Of a DNA stretch of 64,000 nt, positions 7,614 through 17,300 are shown piece after piece. Source of the DNA: an uncultured Bacteroidales bacterium (GTDB taxonomy: Bacteria; Bacteroidota; Bacteroidia; Bacteroidales; Muribaculaceae). Every line of letters begins with the position of its first letter. The stretch's first letter is position 1. The position numbers and the translations under genes were made by a program. Under the pieces are notes generated by a model, which saw nothing but the letters and a program-made list of their open reading frames with translations, made no database searches and had not been told where the DNA came from. The stretch lies in the NCBI GenBank assembly GCA_902786725.1, contig CADADP010000002.1, positions 37,891 to 101,890 on the forward strand. Direction: 5' to 3'.

Positions 7614-8729
7614 ATGACCCTCCGCGAACTCAACATACTCAATTTTAAAAACATACGCGAGGCGCACTTGTCCTTCTCTCCTAAGCTCAATTGTCTCATC
7701 GGCAACAACGGTATGGGCAAAACCAACGTGCTCGATGCCATCTACTACCTCAGCTTCTGCAAGAGCTACGTGCCGCAACCCGACGCCGCGGTAATCAATC
7801 ACGACGAGGATTTCGCCATGCTGCAAGGACGATACATCAGGCGCGACGCTCAAGAAGACATCTCCGTGAGCGTGCAGCGGGGAAAACGAAAGGTGGTGAG
7901 ACGCGGAGGCAAAGAGTATCAGCGACTTAGCCAACACATAGGGCTGTTGCCGGTTGTTATGATTTCGCCCATGGACTGGGACCTCATCCGCGGAGCAGGC
8001 GACGAACGGCGCAAACTCATGGACCAAATCATCTCGCAGAACAACAAGGAGTACCTCAATGCCCTCATTCGCTACGCTAAGTGCATCGAGCAGCGCAACT
8101 CCATGATTCGCAACGACCTGCGCGACCCCATTCTCTACGAAACCGTGGAGCAACAGGCCTGCACCGCTGCCTCTTTCATCAGTAGCGAACGCGAGCGATG
8201 GATCACCGAGTTCACTCCCGTGTTTATGCGCTACTATAACGCTGTCGCCGGCGAAGGCGAGCAGGTGAGCCTGCGATACAACTCACACCTGCTTCACGAC
8301 TCCATGCAAGACTTGTTAGAGAAGAATCGGCAACGCGACTTCGCGGTGGGATACACCACCCACGGGGTGCACCGCGACGACATCGACCTGCTTCTTCACG
8401 GCCACTCCATGCGCAAAACAGGCTCGCAAGGACAGTGCAAAACCTACACCATCGCACTGCGTTTGGCTCAGTTCGAGTTTATCAAGAACGGAAATGCCAC
8501 CACTCCTATCCTACTGCTCGACGACGTCTTCGACCGTCTCGACTCCTCGCGAGTGGAAAACATTATCCACATCGTGGCATCTAACAAGTTCGGGCAGATT
8601 TTTATCACCGACACTAACCGTAGCCACATCGACCGCATTGTGCGCGACATGGACAGCGACTTCCGGATGTTTGTCGTCAAAGACGGCGAATGCAACATTA
8701 TTGAAAACGCTAACAGTAGCATTTCATGA
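7614..8729 (+). CDS. recF: DNA replication and repair protein RecF
   Basis: This 371-residue SMC/ABC-type ATPase binds gapped DNA and helps RecOR load RecA. Walker A is GNNGMGKTNVLDAIYYLS near residue 30, the signature motif is in GSQGQCKTYTIALRLAQ, and Walker B is ILLLDDVFDRLD. The start MTLRELNILNFKNIREAHL is typical for RecF. A longer frame is open from 6939, but that extension only overlaps the lipoprotein gene in another frame, so the ATG at 7614 is the real start, 5 bp after the upstream stop. Its stop overlaps the DUF721 gene (ATGA), a pairing common in bacteria. Confidence 0.96.
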   Translation: MTLRELNILNFKNIREAHLSFSPKLNCLIGNNGMGKTNVLDAIYYLSFCKSYVPQPDAAVINHDEDFAMLQGRYIRRDAQEDISVSVQRGKRKVVRRGGKEYQRLSQHIGLLPVVMISPMDWDLIRGAGDERRKLMDQIISQNNKEYLNALIRYAKCIEQRNSMIRNDLRDPILYETVEQQACTAASFISSERERWITEFTPVFMRYYNAVAGEGEQVSLRYNSHLLHDSMQDLLEKNRQRDFAVGYTTHGVHRDDIDLLLHGHSMRKTGSQGQCKTYTIALRLAQFEFIKNGNATTPILLLDDVFDRLDSSRVENIIHIVASNKFGQIFITDTNRSHIDRIVRDMDSDFRMFVVKDGECNIIENANSSIS

Positions 8730-9016
8730 AACGAACTCACCCGCAAAGTGTGGCAGAAATCATCTCCAACCTGCTACGAAAAGAAAACCTGGAGCAACAG
8801 TGGGACGAACACCGAGTGCTCAACATCTGGCCCGAGATTGTGGGACCGGGCATCAACCGATACACCGTGAATCGCACCATCAGCAACGGCATCCTCACTG
8901 TGTGGCTTTCAAGCGCACCCCTTCGCAACGAACTTATGCTCTCGCGATCTCTGCTCGCTAAGCGCATCAACCAGGCCGTGGGTAAAGACATAATACGAGA
9001 CATTATTTTCAGATAA
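8726..9016 (+). CDS. DUF721 family protein
   Basis: This 96-residue protein begins inside the recF stop codon (ATGA, 8726-8729). It shows the DUF721 pattern: LRKENLEQQWDEHRVLNIWP, VGPGINRYTVNRTISNGIL, VWLSSAPLRNELMLSRSLL. DUF721 proteins are small and basic and often lie beside recF or dnaA/gyrB; some actinobacterial relatives help load the replicative helicase. A DNA-related role is therefore plausible but not shown here. Confidence 0.88.
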   Translation: MKRTHPQSVAEIISNLLRKENLEQQWDEHRVLNIWPEIVGPGINRYTVNRTISNGILTVWLSSAPLRNELMLSRSLLAKRINQAVGKDIIRDIIFR

Positions 9017-9051
9017 TCACCTCTAACACAATTTCAAACAACAACGCAACG

Positions 9052-9510
9052 ATGGATAACAAAAAACAAAAAAACTTTGGTATTGAAATAAAACACGAAT
9101 TCCATTGCACAACACCTATCCAACTTCGTCTATTCGACCTCGACACTCTGGGGCATGTCAACAACGGGGTCTATTTCAACCTCTTCGACCTCGCTAAGAG
9201 CGACTACTTCGAAAAAGTTACAGGCAAACCAGCCGACCCTAACAACATCAAGGTTCTTATCGCCAACATCAACTGTGACTTCTTGGCCGAAACTCTGTTC
9301 AACGAAAATATTGCCGTCCTCACTCAGACCGAAAGCATAGGCGAAAAAAGCTTCAAACTCGTTCAAGCGCTCATCAACACCGACACAGGCCAGTTCAAGT
9401 GTATTTGCTCGCAAATCCTGGTCCATTTCGACCCTGAGACGCGTGCCACGTCTCCCGTGCCGCAACTCTGGCGCGACGCCATCAGTCGCTTCGAGCAGCG
9501 CCCCATGTAA
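9052..9510 (+). CDS. Acyl-CoA thioesterase, hotdog fold
   Basis: This 152-residue protein has the 4-hydroxybenzoyl-CoA thioesterase pattern: LRLFDLDTLGHVNNGVYFNL, with the conserved Asp and HVNN, followed by FDLAKSDYFEKV. Such cytoplasmic hotdog enzymes hydrolyse acyl-CoA or acyl-ACP thioesters; the substrate cannot be read from sequence. It follows the DUF721 gene after 35 bp and is the last gene of the operon, ended by the hairpin at 9531-9567. Confidence 0.88.
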   Translation: MDNKKQKNFGIEIKHEFHCTTPIQLRLFDLDTLGHVNNGVYFNLFDLAKSDYFEKVTGKPADPNNIKVLIANINCDFLAETLFNENIAVLTQTESIGEKSFKLVQALINTDTGQFKCICSQILVHFDPETRATSPVPQLWRDAISRFEQRPM

Positions 9511-9530
9511 CCTTCCACACACACAAGCGA

Positions 9531-9567
9531 GGCAGCCGGGATGCCACTCATCTGCTTCCCGACTGCC
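9531..9567. terminator. Bidirectional hairpin between convergent genes
   Basis: GGCAGCCGGGA (9531-9541) pairs with TCCCGACTGCC (9557-9567) with one mismatch. It lies between the thioesterase stop (plus) and the rubrerythrin stop (minus), the expected place for a shared terminator. T-tracts are poor. Confidence 0.55.
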
Positions 9568-9600
9568 CTGCGTTTCATTAGTTCTACGTCTCTGTCGCTA

Positions 9601-10152
9601 TCACTTCTTGAAATAGCGCTTATACAGGCCCTCAAAGCCCTGTCCGTGACGTGCCTCGTCGCGAGCCATCTCGTGAACCGTGTCGTGGATGGAATCCAGA
9701 TCAAGTGCTTTCGCCTTCTTGGCGATACGGAACTTGTCTTCGCATGCGCCGGCCTCAGCCACCATGCGCTTCTCCAGATTGGTCTTCGTGTCCCACACTA
9801 TCTCGCCCAGCAACTCAGCGAACTTGGCGGCGTGCTCGGCCTCCTCCCACGCGTAGCGCTTAAACGCCTCCGCTATCTCGGGATAGCCCTCACGGTCGGC
9901 CTGACGCGACATTGCCAGATACATCCCCACCTCCGAGCACTCGCCCGTGAAGTGAGCACGCAGACCCTCCAAAATCTCAGGGTCCACGCCCTTGGCTACG
10001 CCCACCACATGCTCTGCCACAAACTTTAGGCTGTCGTCCTCTTTAAGCTCCTTAAACTTCTCTGCCGGTTGCTTGCACTGCGGACACTTCTCCGGCGGAG
10101 TGTCTCCCTCGTGTACGTATCCGCACACCGTGCATACCCATTTTTTTGCCAT
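9601..10152 (-). CDS. Rubrerythrin with N-terminal rubredoxin domain
   Basis: This 183-residue protein joins an N-terminal rubredoxin-like Fe(SCys)4 domain (Cys7, Cys10, Cys23, Cys26 in [21 protein letters not shown]) to a ferritin-like four-helix di-iron domain with the ligand motifs [16 protein letters not shown], and DEARHG. This is the reverse of the classical domain order. Rubrerythrins reduce hydrogen peroxide in anaerobes with electrons from rubredoxin or NADH-linked reductases, so it likely protects against oxygen exposure. It appears monocistronic. Confidence 0.94.
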   Translation of the reverse strand: MAKKWVCTVCGYVHEGDTPPEKCPQCKQPAEKFKELKEDDSLKFVAEHVVGVAKGVDPEILEGLRAHFTGECSEVGMYLAMSRQADREGYPEIAEAFKRYAWEEAEHAAKFAELLGEIVWDTKTNLEKRMVAEAGACEDKFRIAKKAKALDLDSIHDTVHEMARDEARHGQGFEGLYKRYFKK

Positions 10153-10254
10153 AATTTCAGTTTTTCGATTAAAGTGTTATTAATTAATTTATTGCAAGTT
10201 GCGAATTTAACTCTTTTATTCCGGTTTTCCAAATCCACCACAAAAATCCGCTCG

Positions 10255-10857
10255 TCACTGACGGCTCTTAACGCCCAGATAACCACCGTGGTGACGCAGG
10301 GCGTAGTCATGCTTATTGAAACCCGTGGCCTTCATCACGTTCACCACCAGCACGTCGCCTATCACAGTCATTATCGTTGTGGATGTGGTTGGTGTCAAAC
10401 CCAGCGGACACACCTCGGGCGCGCCTCCTGTCCACAGACAAATGTCGGCATGGTGCGCCAGCTCGCTATCGGGATTACCGGTAATCACTATGAATTTCAT
10501 GCCGGCATACAGCGCCTGTACCAGCGCCACCAGTTCCACTATCTCACGCGTGCGGCCCGAATTCGATAGCAACAGCATCACATCACTGGGCTGAAGCACA
10601 CCCAAATCGCCGTGCTGAGCCTCGCTCGGATGCAGGAACACAGCCGGTATGCCGGTCGAGGAAAACGTCGTGGCTATGTTCTGCGCTATCTGGCCACACT
10701 TGCCCATTCCGCTGGTCACAAGTTTGCCGCCGCAGAACTTTACTTGGTCCACTATCAGTTTCACGGCTTGCTCATATCCGTCGCTTACCGGTATATTCTT
10801 GATGGCCGCACTCTCCGCAGCCAGTATCTCACGCATTGTCTCTTTCACGTCCATCAT
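10255..10857 (-). CDS. Single-domain SIS sugar-phosphate isomerase (arabinose-5-phosphate isomerase type)
   Basis: This protein of about 200 residues is a lone SIS domain of the KdsD/KpsF type: LVTSGMGKCGQIAQNIATTF, VFLHPSEAQHGDLGVL, LLLSNSGRTREIVEL and IVITGNPDSELA. KdsD isomerises ribulose-5-phosphate to arabinose-5-phosphate for Kdo in LPS. The usual CBS domains are absent; single-domain forms are known in Bacteroides. A longer frame is open from 10911, but the promoter -7 box lies inside it at 10888-10895, so the double ATG at 10852-10857 (MMDVKETM) is the start. The normal GKSG is GKCG here. Confidence 0.88.
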   Translation of the reverse strand: MMDVKETMREILAAESAAIKNIPVSDGYEQAVKLIVDQVKFCGGKLVTSGMGKCGQIAQNIATTFSSTGIPAVFLHPSEAQHGDLGVLQPSDVMLLLSNSGRTREIVELVALVQALYAGMKFIVITGNPDSELAHHADICLWTGGAPEVCPLGLTPTTSTTIMTVIGDVLVVNVMKATGFNKHDYALRHHGGYLGVKSRQ

Positions 10858-10887
10858 CACTGAAATCTTTTTGTGATTTTCTTTCCG

Positions 10888-10918
10888 CAAAGTTAAGCAT
10901 AAAACTAACAAGTTGCAA
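10888..10918 (-). promoter_or_regulatory. Promoter of the SIS isomerase gene
   Basis: On the minus strand: TTG (10916-10918), 20 bp, TAACTTTG (10888-10895). It decides the start codon of the downstream gene, because a longer N-terminus would run through it. Confidence 0.7.
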
Positions 10919-11034
10919 CTTTCACCGGCATTTCACTGCCCACGGGCCATCGCCTCAACTCCAATTGCTCCCTCACACTGATTTTCTCATTTCACATAGC
11001 TTCATCTCGTCTCATTCCGGTCATAAAATTCCGC

Positions 11035-12474
11035 CTAAACGGCAAACAAGTCATCAAGTTTTACTTGACTCTGTATCATACCGGAATATTTGCCTTCTGC
11101 CACACCCTCAGTGGTTATTACAGTAATCCAAGCAGCATGCCGGAGTCTCGTTTCTTTAATAAATGCTTCTTTTCGCCTGCAAATCTTGTCGTACTCATCT
11201 TTACTCAGTTCATATTCTCCTTGACTATATTTCACTTCACACACGTTCACGATTTTATCCGCACGCTCTATGATTATGTCAATCTGCACTGCAGGATCGC
11301 TTATTTTACTTCTCCAGGAATAACAGCGAGTTGATATCGCGTCAATTCGTAGCGCGTATTTAATCTGACGGATGTGTGCCAAGCAGATTTGCTCGTAAGT
11401 AAGTCCCATCCATGAATTAATTTCCGGCGTGTTGATGTGATGCGCCCAGTATTGATGCTCCACCTCAGCCCTATCTATGAAGGTTAGATAGAACAGACTA
11501 AAAAAGTCACATAACTGATAGATAGCATCTTTTCGCTTTATTTCCTTCTCGCGAACAATATTCTTACGTATGAAGTCGCAATGGACCAAATCGTCTAATT
11601 GTTTCCCCAAGTGACCATTGTTGGCTCTTTTCAGCGCTTTCGACAGTTCTTCACGCGTCATGCCTTGCCGGCTTTTACATAACGCCCTTATAATATCAAT
11701 ATATTTATCCGGGTTCTTATAGAGCGTATTGAACAGACGACGAAATTCTCTGCGCATCTGCATATCCTGGCTGAAAAACAAACGATCCACATTTTGAACC
11801 AAACTTTCTTCCGGCTCAAGCAGGCTCAAGTAATAAGGCACACCACCAAAAACCATATATGTCTGGAGTACCATTTGCCGCGTCCACACAAAATGCCGAC
11901 TGTCAAGATAAGCCTCAGTTTCCTTGAGTGTAAACGGGTGTATAGGCATTTCCTCTGTGATGCGGTCATGCAATCCCCCCTTGCTGTCAATCACATTGGT
12001 AATCATCCAACTTGTTGCACTGCCGCAGATAATGAATAGCACATTATCATACTGGCTTGCCCAACTATTCCAAAAATAACCCACCGCGCCGGCAACATTC
12101 GAGCCTTCCGCATCCATTGCCGGCAACTCATCAAGAAAAATAACGCATCGCTCACCGCTCTCCACTTTTTTCTTCAGCGCGCGCTTAAGCATAATAAATG
12201 CCTGCATCCAATCGGTGGGTTTTTCCGTCACATCATAGCCATAGTCATACATTGCATCCTCAAATGCCGTAAACTGGTCATTCAAGCGGCCATCAATCAC
12301 ACCGGTCATTTTGAAAGCGAACTGAGTCCCAAACACCTGATTGATTAGAAATGTCTTGCCCACACGCCGGCGACCATAAAGCGCCACAAATTCTGGTTTA
12401 GCGCTTTCGGCTGCAGCTCTCAGCCTCTTTATTTCCACCTCTCGTCCTATGATAACTCCCATAATTGATATCAT
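11035..12474 (-). CDS. AAA-family ATPase with DUF234-type C-terminus
   Basis: This protein of about 480 residues is a STAND-like AAA ATPase of the archaeal ATPase/DUF234 group common in gut Bacteroidales. Visible motifs: VIIGREVEIKRL, Walker A in ALYGRRRVGKTFLINQ, Walker B CVIFLDELPAM, and a winged-helix-like middle (QGMTREELSKALKR). The C-terminal part (IDIIIERADKIVNVCEVKYS) looks like a nuclease-fold DUF234 domain. Function is not known. ATGs lie at 12486, 12474 and 12462; a near-consensus -7 box at 12489-12496 puts transcription start around 12482, so 12474 is the best start. The gene is AT-richer than its neighbours and has two palindromes upstream, which hints at horizontal gain. Confidence 0.85.
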   Translation of the reverse strand: MISIMGVIIGREVEIKRLRAAAESAKPEFVALYGRRRVGKTFLINQVFGTQFAFKMTGVIDGRLNDQFTAFEDAMYDYGYDVTEKPTDWMQAFIMLKRALKKKVESGERCVIFLDELPAMDAEGSNVAGAVGYFWNSWASQYDNVLFIICGSATSWMITNVIDSKGGLHDRITEEMPIHPFTLKETEAYLDSRHFVWTRQMVLQTYMVFGGVPYYLSLLEPEESLVQNVDRLFFSQDMQMRREFRRLFNTLYKNPDKYIDIIRALCKSRQGMTREELSKALKRANNGHLGKQLDDLVHCDFIRKNIVREKEIKRKDAIYQLCDFFSLFYLTFIDRAEVEHQYWAHHINTPEINSWMGLTYEQICLAHIRQIKYALRIDAISTRCYSWRSKISDPAVQIDIIIERADKIVNVCEVKYSQGEYELSKDEYDKICRRKEAFIKETRLRHAAWITVITTEGVAEGKYSGMIQSQVKLDDLFAV

Positions 12475-12488
12475 TTTATGTTCCATTG

Positions 12489-12519
12489 CAAAGTAACAAC
12501 ATTACTTTGATATAAACAA
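12489..12519 (-). promoter_or_regulatory. Likely promoter of the ATPase gene
   Basis: On the minus strand: TTG (12517-12519), 20 bp, TTACTTTG (12489-12496), one mismatch to TAnnTTTG. Confidence 0.5.
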
Positions 12520-12523
12520 GAGA

Positions 12524-12616
12524 CTTTGGGCGAAATCCACCTATTTTTATACCGATTTCGCCCAAAAGCTCACCATACTGGGCGAAATCCACCCATTTTC
12601 ACACCGATTTCGCCCA
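12524..12616. repeat. Two tandem palindromes upstream of the ATPase promoter
   Basis: Unit 1: CTTTGGGCGAAATC (12524-12537) and GATTTCGCCCAAAAG (12554-12568). Unit 2: TGGGCGAAATC (12579-12589) and GATTTCGCCCA (12606-12616). Arms and most of the loop (CCACC, ATTTT, ACC) are shared, with a period of about 52 bp. They sit just upstream of the ATPase -33 box and could be operators or structured RNA if transcribed. Confidence 0.75.
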
Positions 12617-12668
12617 AAAACACGTCCATATCACATAATACCGCATCATTTCGCCATCATCTCTTATA

Positions 12669-12690
12669 AGCCCTATGGTCCCATAGGGCT
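12669..12690. repeat. 22-bp palindrome
   Basis: AGCCCTATGG, TC, CCATAGGGCT: a perfect 10-bp inverted repeat with a 2-bp centre. Such tight symmetry suits a dimeric protein site better than an RNA hairpin. No T-tract. Confidence 0.6.
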
Positions 12691-12761
12691 CAACACCTCA
12701 TCTCACTCGTTGTCAGTCACCCTAATCTCTACTTCTCTACTCCTCATCATCACACACACTG

Positions 12762-12803
12762 AGAGCCGCCCGCGCACCTTTTCCGGCGTCACGAGCGGCT
12801 CTC
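12762..12803 (-). terminator. Hairpin after susD
   Basis: GAGAGCCGC (12762-12770) pairs perfectly with GCGGCTCTC (12795-12803) about 30 bp past the susD stop. No clear T-tract follows on the minus strand. Confidence 0.4.
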
Positions 12804-12834
12804 GCTATTGTGTTTTCACTTTTTCCTCAGTGCG

Positions 12835-14307
12835 TTAGCGGCTTCCGCCTGCCCACCACACATTCTCCGTGAAGATGTAACTTCCGGCTGCGTTTCCTGT
12901 GCCAAACGCGGCACTCACATTGGGATTCGACAGCACGTCGCTACTTCCGTACGGCAAGCGCAGCGGCCACGTACTTCCCGTCGATGCCGCGTTTTTGGGG
13001 TTCTTCAGCTCTATGTGGTTCTCTCCCAGAGCCTTGCATCGGCGAATGTCGTTATAGGCCTCGATTTGCTCATCGCGAACTTGCGACAGATACTTCTGCA
13101 CCATTATCTCTTTCAGAGTCACAGGCAACGTGGCTATGTAAGATGCAGCCGACGAAGAGTCAAAGTCGGTGTAGCCGGGATCGCTGTTCTCAAAGTCGGC
13201 AAACGATGCTCGCACCGCAGTTTCAAAATCATCGCTCGCATCCAAGCCATTACGTGCCTTGCACTCGGCTAAGATGAAGTAGAGCTCCGACGCGCTCATC
13301 AGGTGGATTGTGGCCGCTCCGTTGTCAAGCCACGCAGGGGCGCCTACAAGGTACGTTTCGCCGGCTGCCACCGCATCACCGGGCGAGGCATATGTCACAC
13401 CTGTACCCCAGAAGTCAAGGGCATACACATCCAGACGCGGATCGTTACGGTCAGCCATCAAATCGACCACTGTCTGCGAAGAGCCTGTGTAATAACGGCT
13501 CCAGAAGAACGCGGCCCAGGGGTTATCGGTGCTCACTCCGTCAAACACATCCAGTTCAGCCCCGTCAAAGCCGGCCGCGATTGCCGCATTCGCTGCCTCT
13601 ATGGCATCGTCATACGCCTTGGAGTCGCGCAAAGCCAAGTGCAGTTTGTAGCGTGCCTTCAGCGCGTAGGCGAGTCCTATCCACGCCTCATTGTTGCCGC
13701 CAAAGAGAATATCGCTCGAACCCACTGTTTGCACGCCCTCGCTCAGGTTTGTCACCGCGTCATCAAGCAAGTCGAATATCGACTTGTAGATGTCTTCCTG
13801 CTTATCAAGCTTGGGCTGCAGGTTATCAAGGCCTTTCAGCGCCTCACTATAGGGCACATCTCCATGAAGGTCGGTCAAGATTCCCAGGTTCAGAGCCATA
13901 AGCACTTGCGAGATACCACGAATATCGCTGCATCCTTCATTCATCTCACCGGCGTTACACTTGTCTATCGCCTCTTTGAGAGCGCGCATTGTGGAATATG
14001 TGGCATTCCACTCATTGTTGAAGCAACTGCTGGCCGAGTACTCGTTGGTATTGCGAATCTCAGCATTCTTCAGCTGATTGTTGCCGGTACCGAACTCCTG
14101 CTCGGTAAACGACGACACATACCATGCATAGTTTCCGCTCACTGTACTGTGCGCCGTGTTCATGATTGCTCCGGGAATGATATACTTTCCACTCACAATC
14201 TCGGCCGACGGATTGGCCTTATCCTCGTTGATGCGATCCATCAAGTCCTCGGAGCAAGCGGTAGCCGTCAGGGCTATCAATGCTATTGCTATATATTTCT
14301 TTATCAT
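12835..14307 (-). CDS. SusD/RagB-family surface lipoprotein
   Basis: This 490-residue protein starts at the ATG at 14307 (MIKKYIAIALIALTATAC), where ATAC is the lipobox with lipid-anchored Cys18. It is a SusD/RagB-family nutrient-binding lipoprotein of the outer membrane, in the subgroup annotated SusD-like_2: TPR-like helices such as RGISQVLMALNLGILTDLHGDVPYSEAL, YALKARYKLHLAL, FILAECKARNG and VQKYLSQVRDEQIEAYNDIRR. It caps the SusC channel next to it (55 bp upstream) and delivers oligosaccharides or peptides. No enzyme genes are adjacent, so the ligand cannot be guessed. Confidence 0.93.
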   Translation of the reverse strand: MIKKYIAIALIALTATACSEDLMDRINEDKANPSAEIVSGKYIIPGAIMNTAHSTVSGNYAWYVSSFTEQEFGTGNNQLKNAEIRNTNEYSASSCFNNEWNATYSTMRALKEAIDKCNAGEMNEGCSDIRGISQVLMALNLGILTDLHGDVPYSEALKGLDNLQPKLDKQEDIYKSIFDLLDDAVTNLSEGVQTVGSSDILFGGNNEAWIGLAYALKARYKLHLALRDSKAYDDAIEAANAAIAAGFDGAELDVFDGVSTDNPWAAFFWSRYYTGSSQTVVDLMADRNDPRLDVYALDFWGTGVTYASPGDAVAAGETYLVGAPAWLDNGAATIHLMSASELYFILAECKARNGLDASDDFETAVRASFADFENSDPGYTDFDSSSAASYIATLPVTLKEIMVQKYLSQVRDEQIEAYNDIRRCKALGENHIELKNPKNAASTGSTWPLRLPYGSSDVLSNPNVSAAFGTGNAAGSYIFTENVWWAGGSR

Positions 14308-14362
14308 AGTCTTTTCGTTTTTTAGAGTGTTAAACATTTTTGTGCTATCATACTCCGTTGCA

Positions 14363-17300
14363 TCAGAACGTCACCTTGAAGCCTGCGCCATAACTCGACG
14401 TTGCAGGTATCGAATAACGCTCAAAGTATCCACTCATATTTCCGTTGCTCTGCGACGACTCGGGGTCAAAGTTCGGCATCTTGGCCCAGATGAGAATGTT
14501 GCGCGCAAACGCGTAAAGCGAGATGTCAAAGTTTCCTAACTTCGGCAGATTGTAGGTCAGCGTCACGTCGCGCAGTTTCAGGAAACTGCGGTCATACACT
14601 CCGGCCTCGGTAATGTCGTTATAGTACTGATAGTAATCCGACTTAGACACTTCCACCTCATTGGGCAGCCCTGTCGCCTCGTCTATTCCCTCGGCAATCA
14701 TCGTTCCCTCGTGATATGGCAGCGACTGCTTGGTGGTTCCGAAGTAGTTCAGTGTCATGTTGGTTCCATGATACATCTTTCCGCCACGGCTCCAGTCCCA
14801 TGTGGTGTTCAGGCTCACTCGCTTGTAATGGCCGCCCAGATTTATACCCAGCGTGAAGTCGGGTGAGCAGGCGCCCAGTTTCTGACTGTCGGCTGTGGCT
14901 TGGGGAAGTCCGTCCTTGAGAAGGAGCTGACCGTTCTCTGCACGCTTAAACGCGTAGCCATAGATAATAGGATACGTAGAACCGGCTTGAGCACGAACCT
15001 GTGGCTCCACAAAGCCGCCCAGGAAGATACTCTCCACACCGGGAGCAAGCTCGTTAACGTAGTTCCACACGCGTGTAAAGTTCAGACCCAGCGACAGGTC
15101 ATAGTCGCGTCCCTGAAGGATGTCGGCGTTGATGGCGAGCTCGTGCGACCACGTGGTCATCTTGCCGGCGTTGGTCAGCAATTCCTGATAACCTGCCGAA
15201 CCGGAAATTGGCACAGCGAATATCTGGTCGGTGATGCGCTGATAACTCAGCGTATATTCCACGCGCAAGCGGTTCTTGAAGAAGTTCAAGTCGGCACCAA
15301 GTTCAAAGTTGCTCGTGTTCTGTGGCTTCAAGTCGGGATCATACTTCACCCAGTAGGGCATATAGCTCGAAATTCCGTTCAGTGGGAACGCCACCGGTGT
15401 GTATGTGTACATTCCGCTTCCGTAGCTCGGCGCCAAGTAGTAGTCACGATAGTAGTGACCGGCCTGGCCCACCTGAGCATAACTTGCACGCAGCTTTCCG
15501 TAACTCAGCACGCTGTTCCTCAAGCCTTCCAACTCGGTGAACACCCAGCCCAGCGACACCGACGGATAGAAGAACGAGCGGTTGCCGCGTGGCATCGACG
15601 ACACTATGTCTTCACGACCGGTTACCGTCAGGTACAGCTGGTTCTTGAACGCCAACGTTGCCTGACCGAAGAAACCCACCGTACGCGATTTGGCCTCATA
15701 CTCTTCGCCATAAGTTATCTGGCTCGCATTCACCAGCTTGGGGAATCCGTAGTAATTAAAGTTGTTTCCATCGGTCTCCGATATGCGCATGTTATCGTGA
15801 TTGATTTCGTTACCCAGCATCACGTTCAAGTCGAACGAGTCGCTCAACTTTGCGTCCAAAGTGGCCGTAAGCAGGTTGTTGAACGTGTTGTTACGCAGGT
15901 TCATCACCTCTATGTTACCTGTGAATTGCGAACGGCCTGTGTAGGCATCGTTATACCTTTCCTGAACGTTACGGTTGTTGGTGGTGTAAATATCCACACC
16001 GGCCTGCTCGCGGAACGTGAGCTTCAGGTTCTCGTTGCTCAACTTGGGCGAGAACTCCAGATAAGCGTTTCCGAAGAAGCGGTTGGTACTACGGTTATAC
16101 TCATTGTTCTTGGCCCACCAGTAGGGATTGTTGAAATTCGTGGAACGGAACGATAACTGAGCCGACGGATCAGGACTCACAAGGCCCTTCAGGTTATACT
16201 CGGCCGGAGCCGCGTAAACCACGTTCACCAGTCCGTCGTTGGCACCGGGAGCCGTGTTCACGTTGCTGCTGCTGTAGTTACCGCTGAAGCCGGTCTTCCA
16301 TTGGTCGTTAATCTCCCAATCAACCAGACCGCGGCCTCCCCAACGGGTCATGCTCGTACCGGGCATGATTCCTTTCTGATAACTGTTGCTCAATCCGAAC
16401 GAGTAGTTGATGTTCTCTTTCTTCTGGCTGATGTTCACCGATGCGTTCTCGGTATATCCGCCACTGAAGTAATCGCCCACGTTATCGTAGATTTGCGGCG
16501 TTTGCCAGCTGCTCAGCCCGCCAATGCCCCACTTGGGATTGTAATACTGGCCTGCGCTACCGCCGGATCCTGCTTTAGCACCGCCATAACCATAATCCGT
16601 ATCCTTTGGCAGGTCGCTTATCTTGGGACCCCAAGTCATGGAACTCGTAGGATTATAGCCGGTCACTGTGCCGTCATCGTTATACTCAAAATAATTTCCC
16701 TGTGCATACTCGGTCTGACGCTTGAACTTGCGCGACAGGCGGTCGGCACTCATGTTGAAGTTTATAGTCACAGTGGGCTTGGTGCTGTTGAGCTTGCCTC
16801 GCTTGGTGGTTATCACTATCACACCGTTCGACGCGCGAATACCATATAGCGCACTCGCGGCCTGACCCTTAAGCACATTGATGCTCTCAATGTCATCGGG
16901 GTTGATGTCCAACGCGCGGTTAGGATAGTCAGCGCCTGTCACACTCTGACCGGTCGAGTAGTCCGACGACGATGCGATAGGCATTCCGTCTATCACATAT
17001 AGCGGTGTGTTATTGCCGTCAAACGAGCGGGCACCACGTATCACTATCTGCGACGATGCGCCGGGAGCGCCCGACGACTGACGGATGTCAACACCCGTAA
17101 GCTTACCCTGGATGGCACTCGCCAGTGATGCCGTTCCTTTAGTGTTCAGGTCATCGGCGTTAAGGTTCTGAGCATTATAACCCAGAGCCTTGCGCTCACG
17201 CTTCACACCCATTGCCGTCACCACAATCTCGTCTAGGCTCGATTCCATGTTCTCCAGTACAACCACAACGTTGTCCTCGGCCAATACTTGCTTGGTGGTC

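Larger units (their letters stand above)
12487..12834. other. Intergenic region with palindromes
   Basis: This 348-bp gap between susD and the ATPase gene (both minus strand) has no gene. It holds the ATPase promoter (12489-12519), two copies of a palindrome (12524-12568 and 12579-12616), a 22-bp near-perfect palindrome (12669-12690) and a hairpin after susD (12762-12803). Confidence 0.7.

Noticed and set aside
12524-12616. Two-unit repeat as a CRISPR array
   Set aside because: Only two units, palindromic with a similar loop, no spacers of even length and no cas genes.
13303-14325. 340-codon plus-strand frame across susD
   Set aside because: It lies wholly opposite the susD gene and reads as an antisense shadow without family features.
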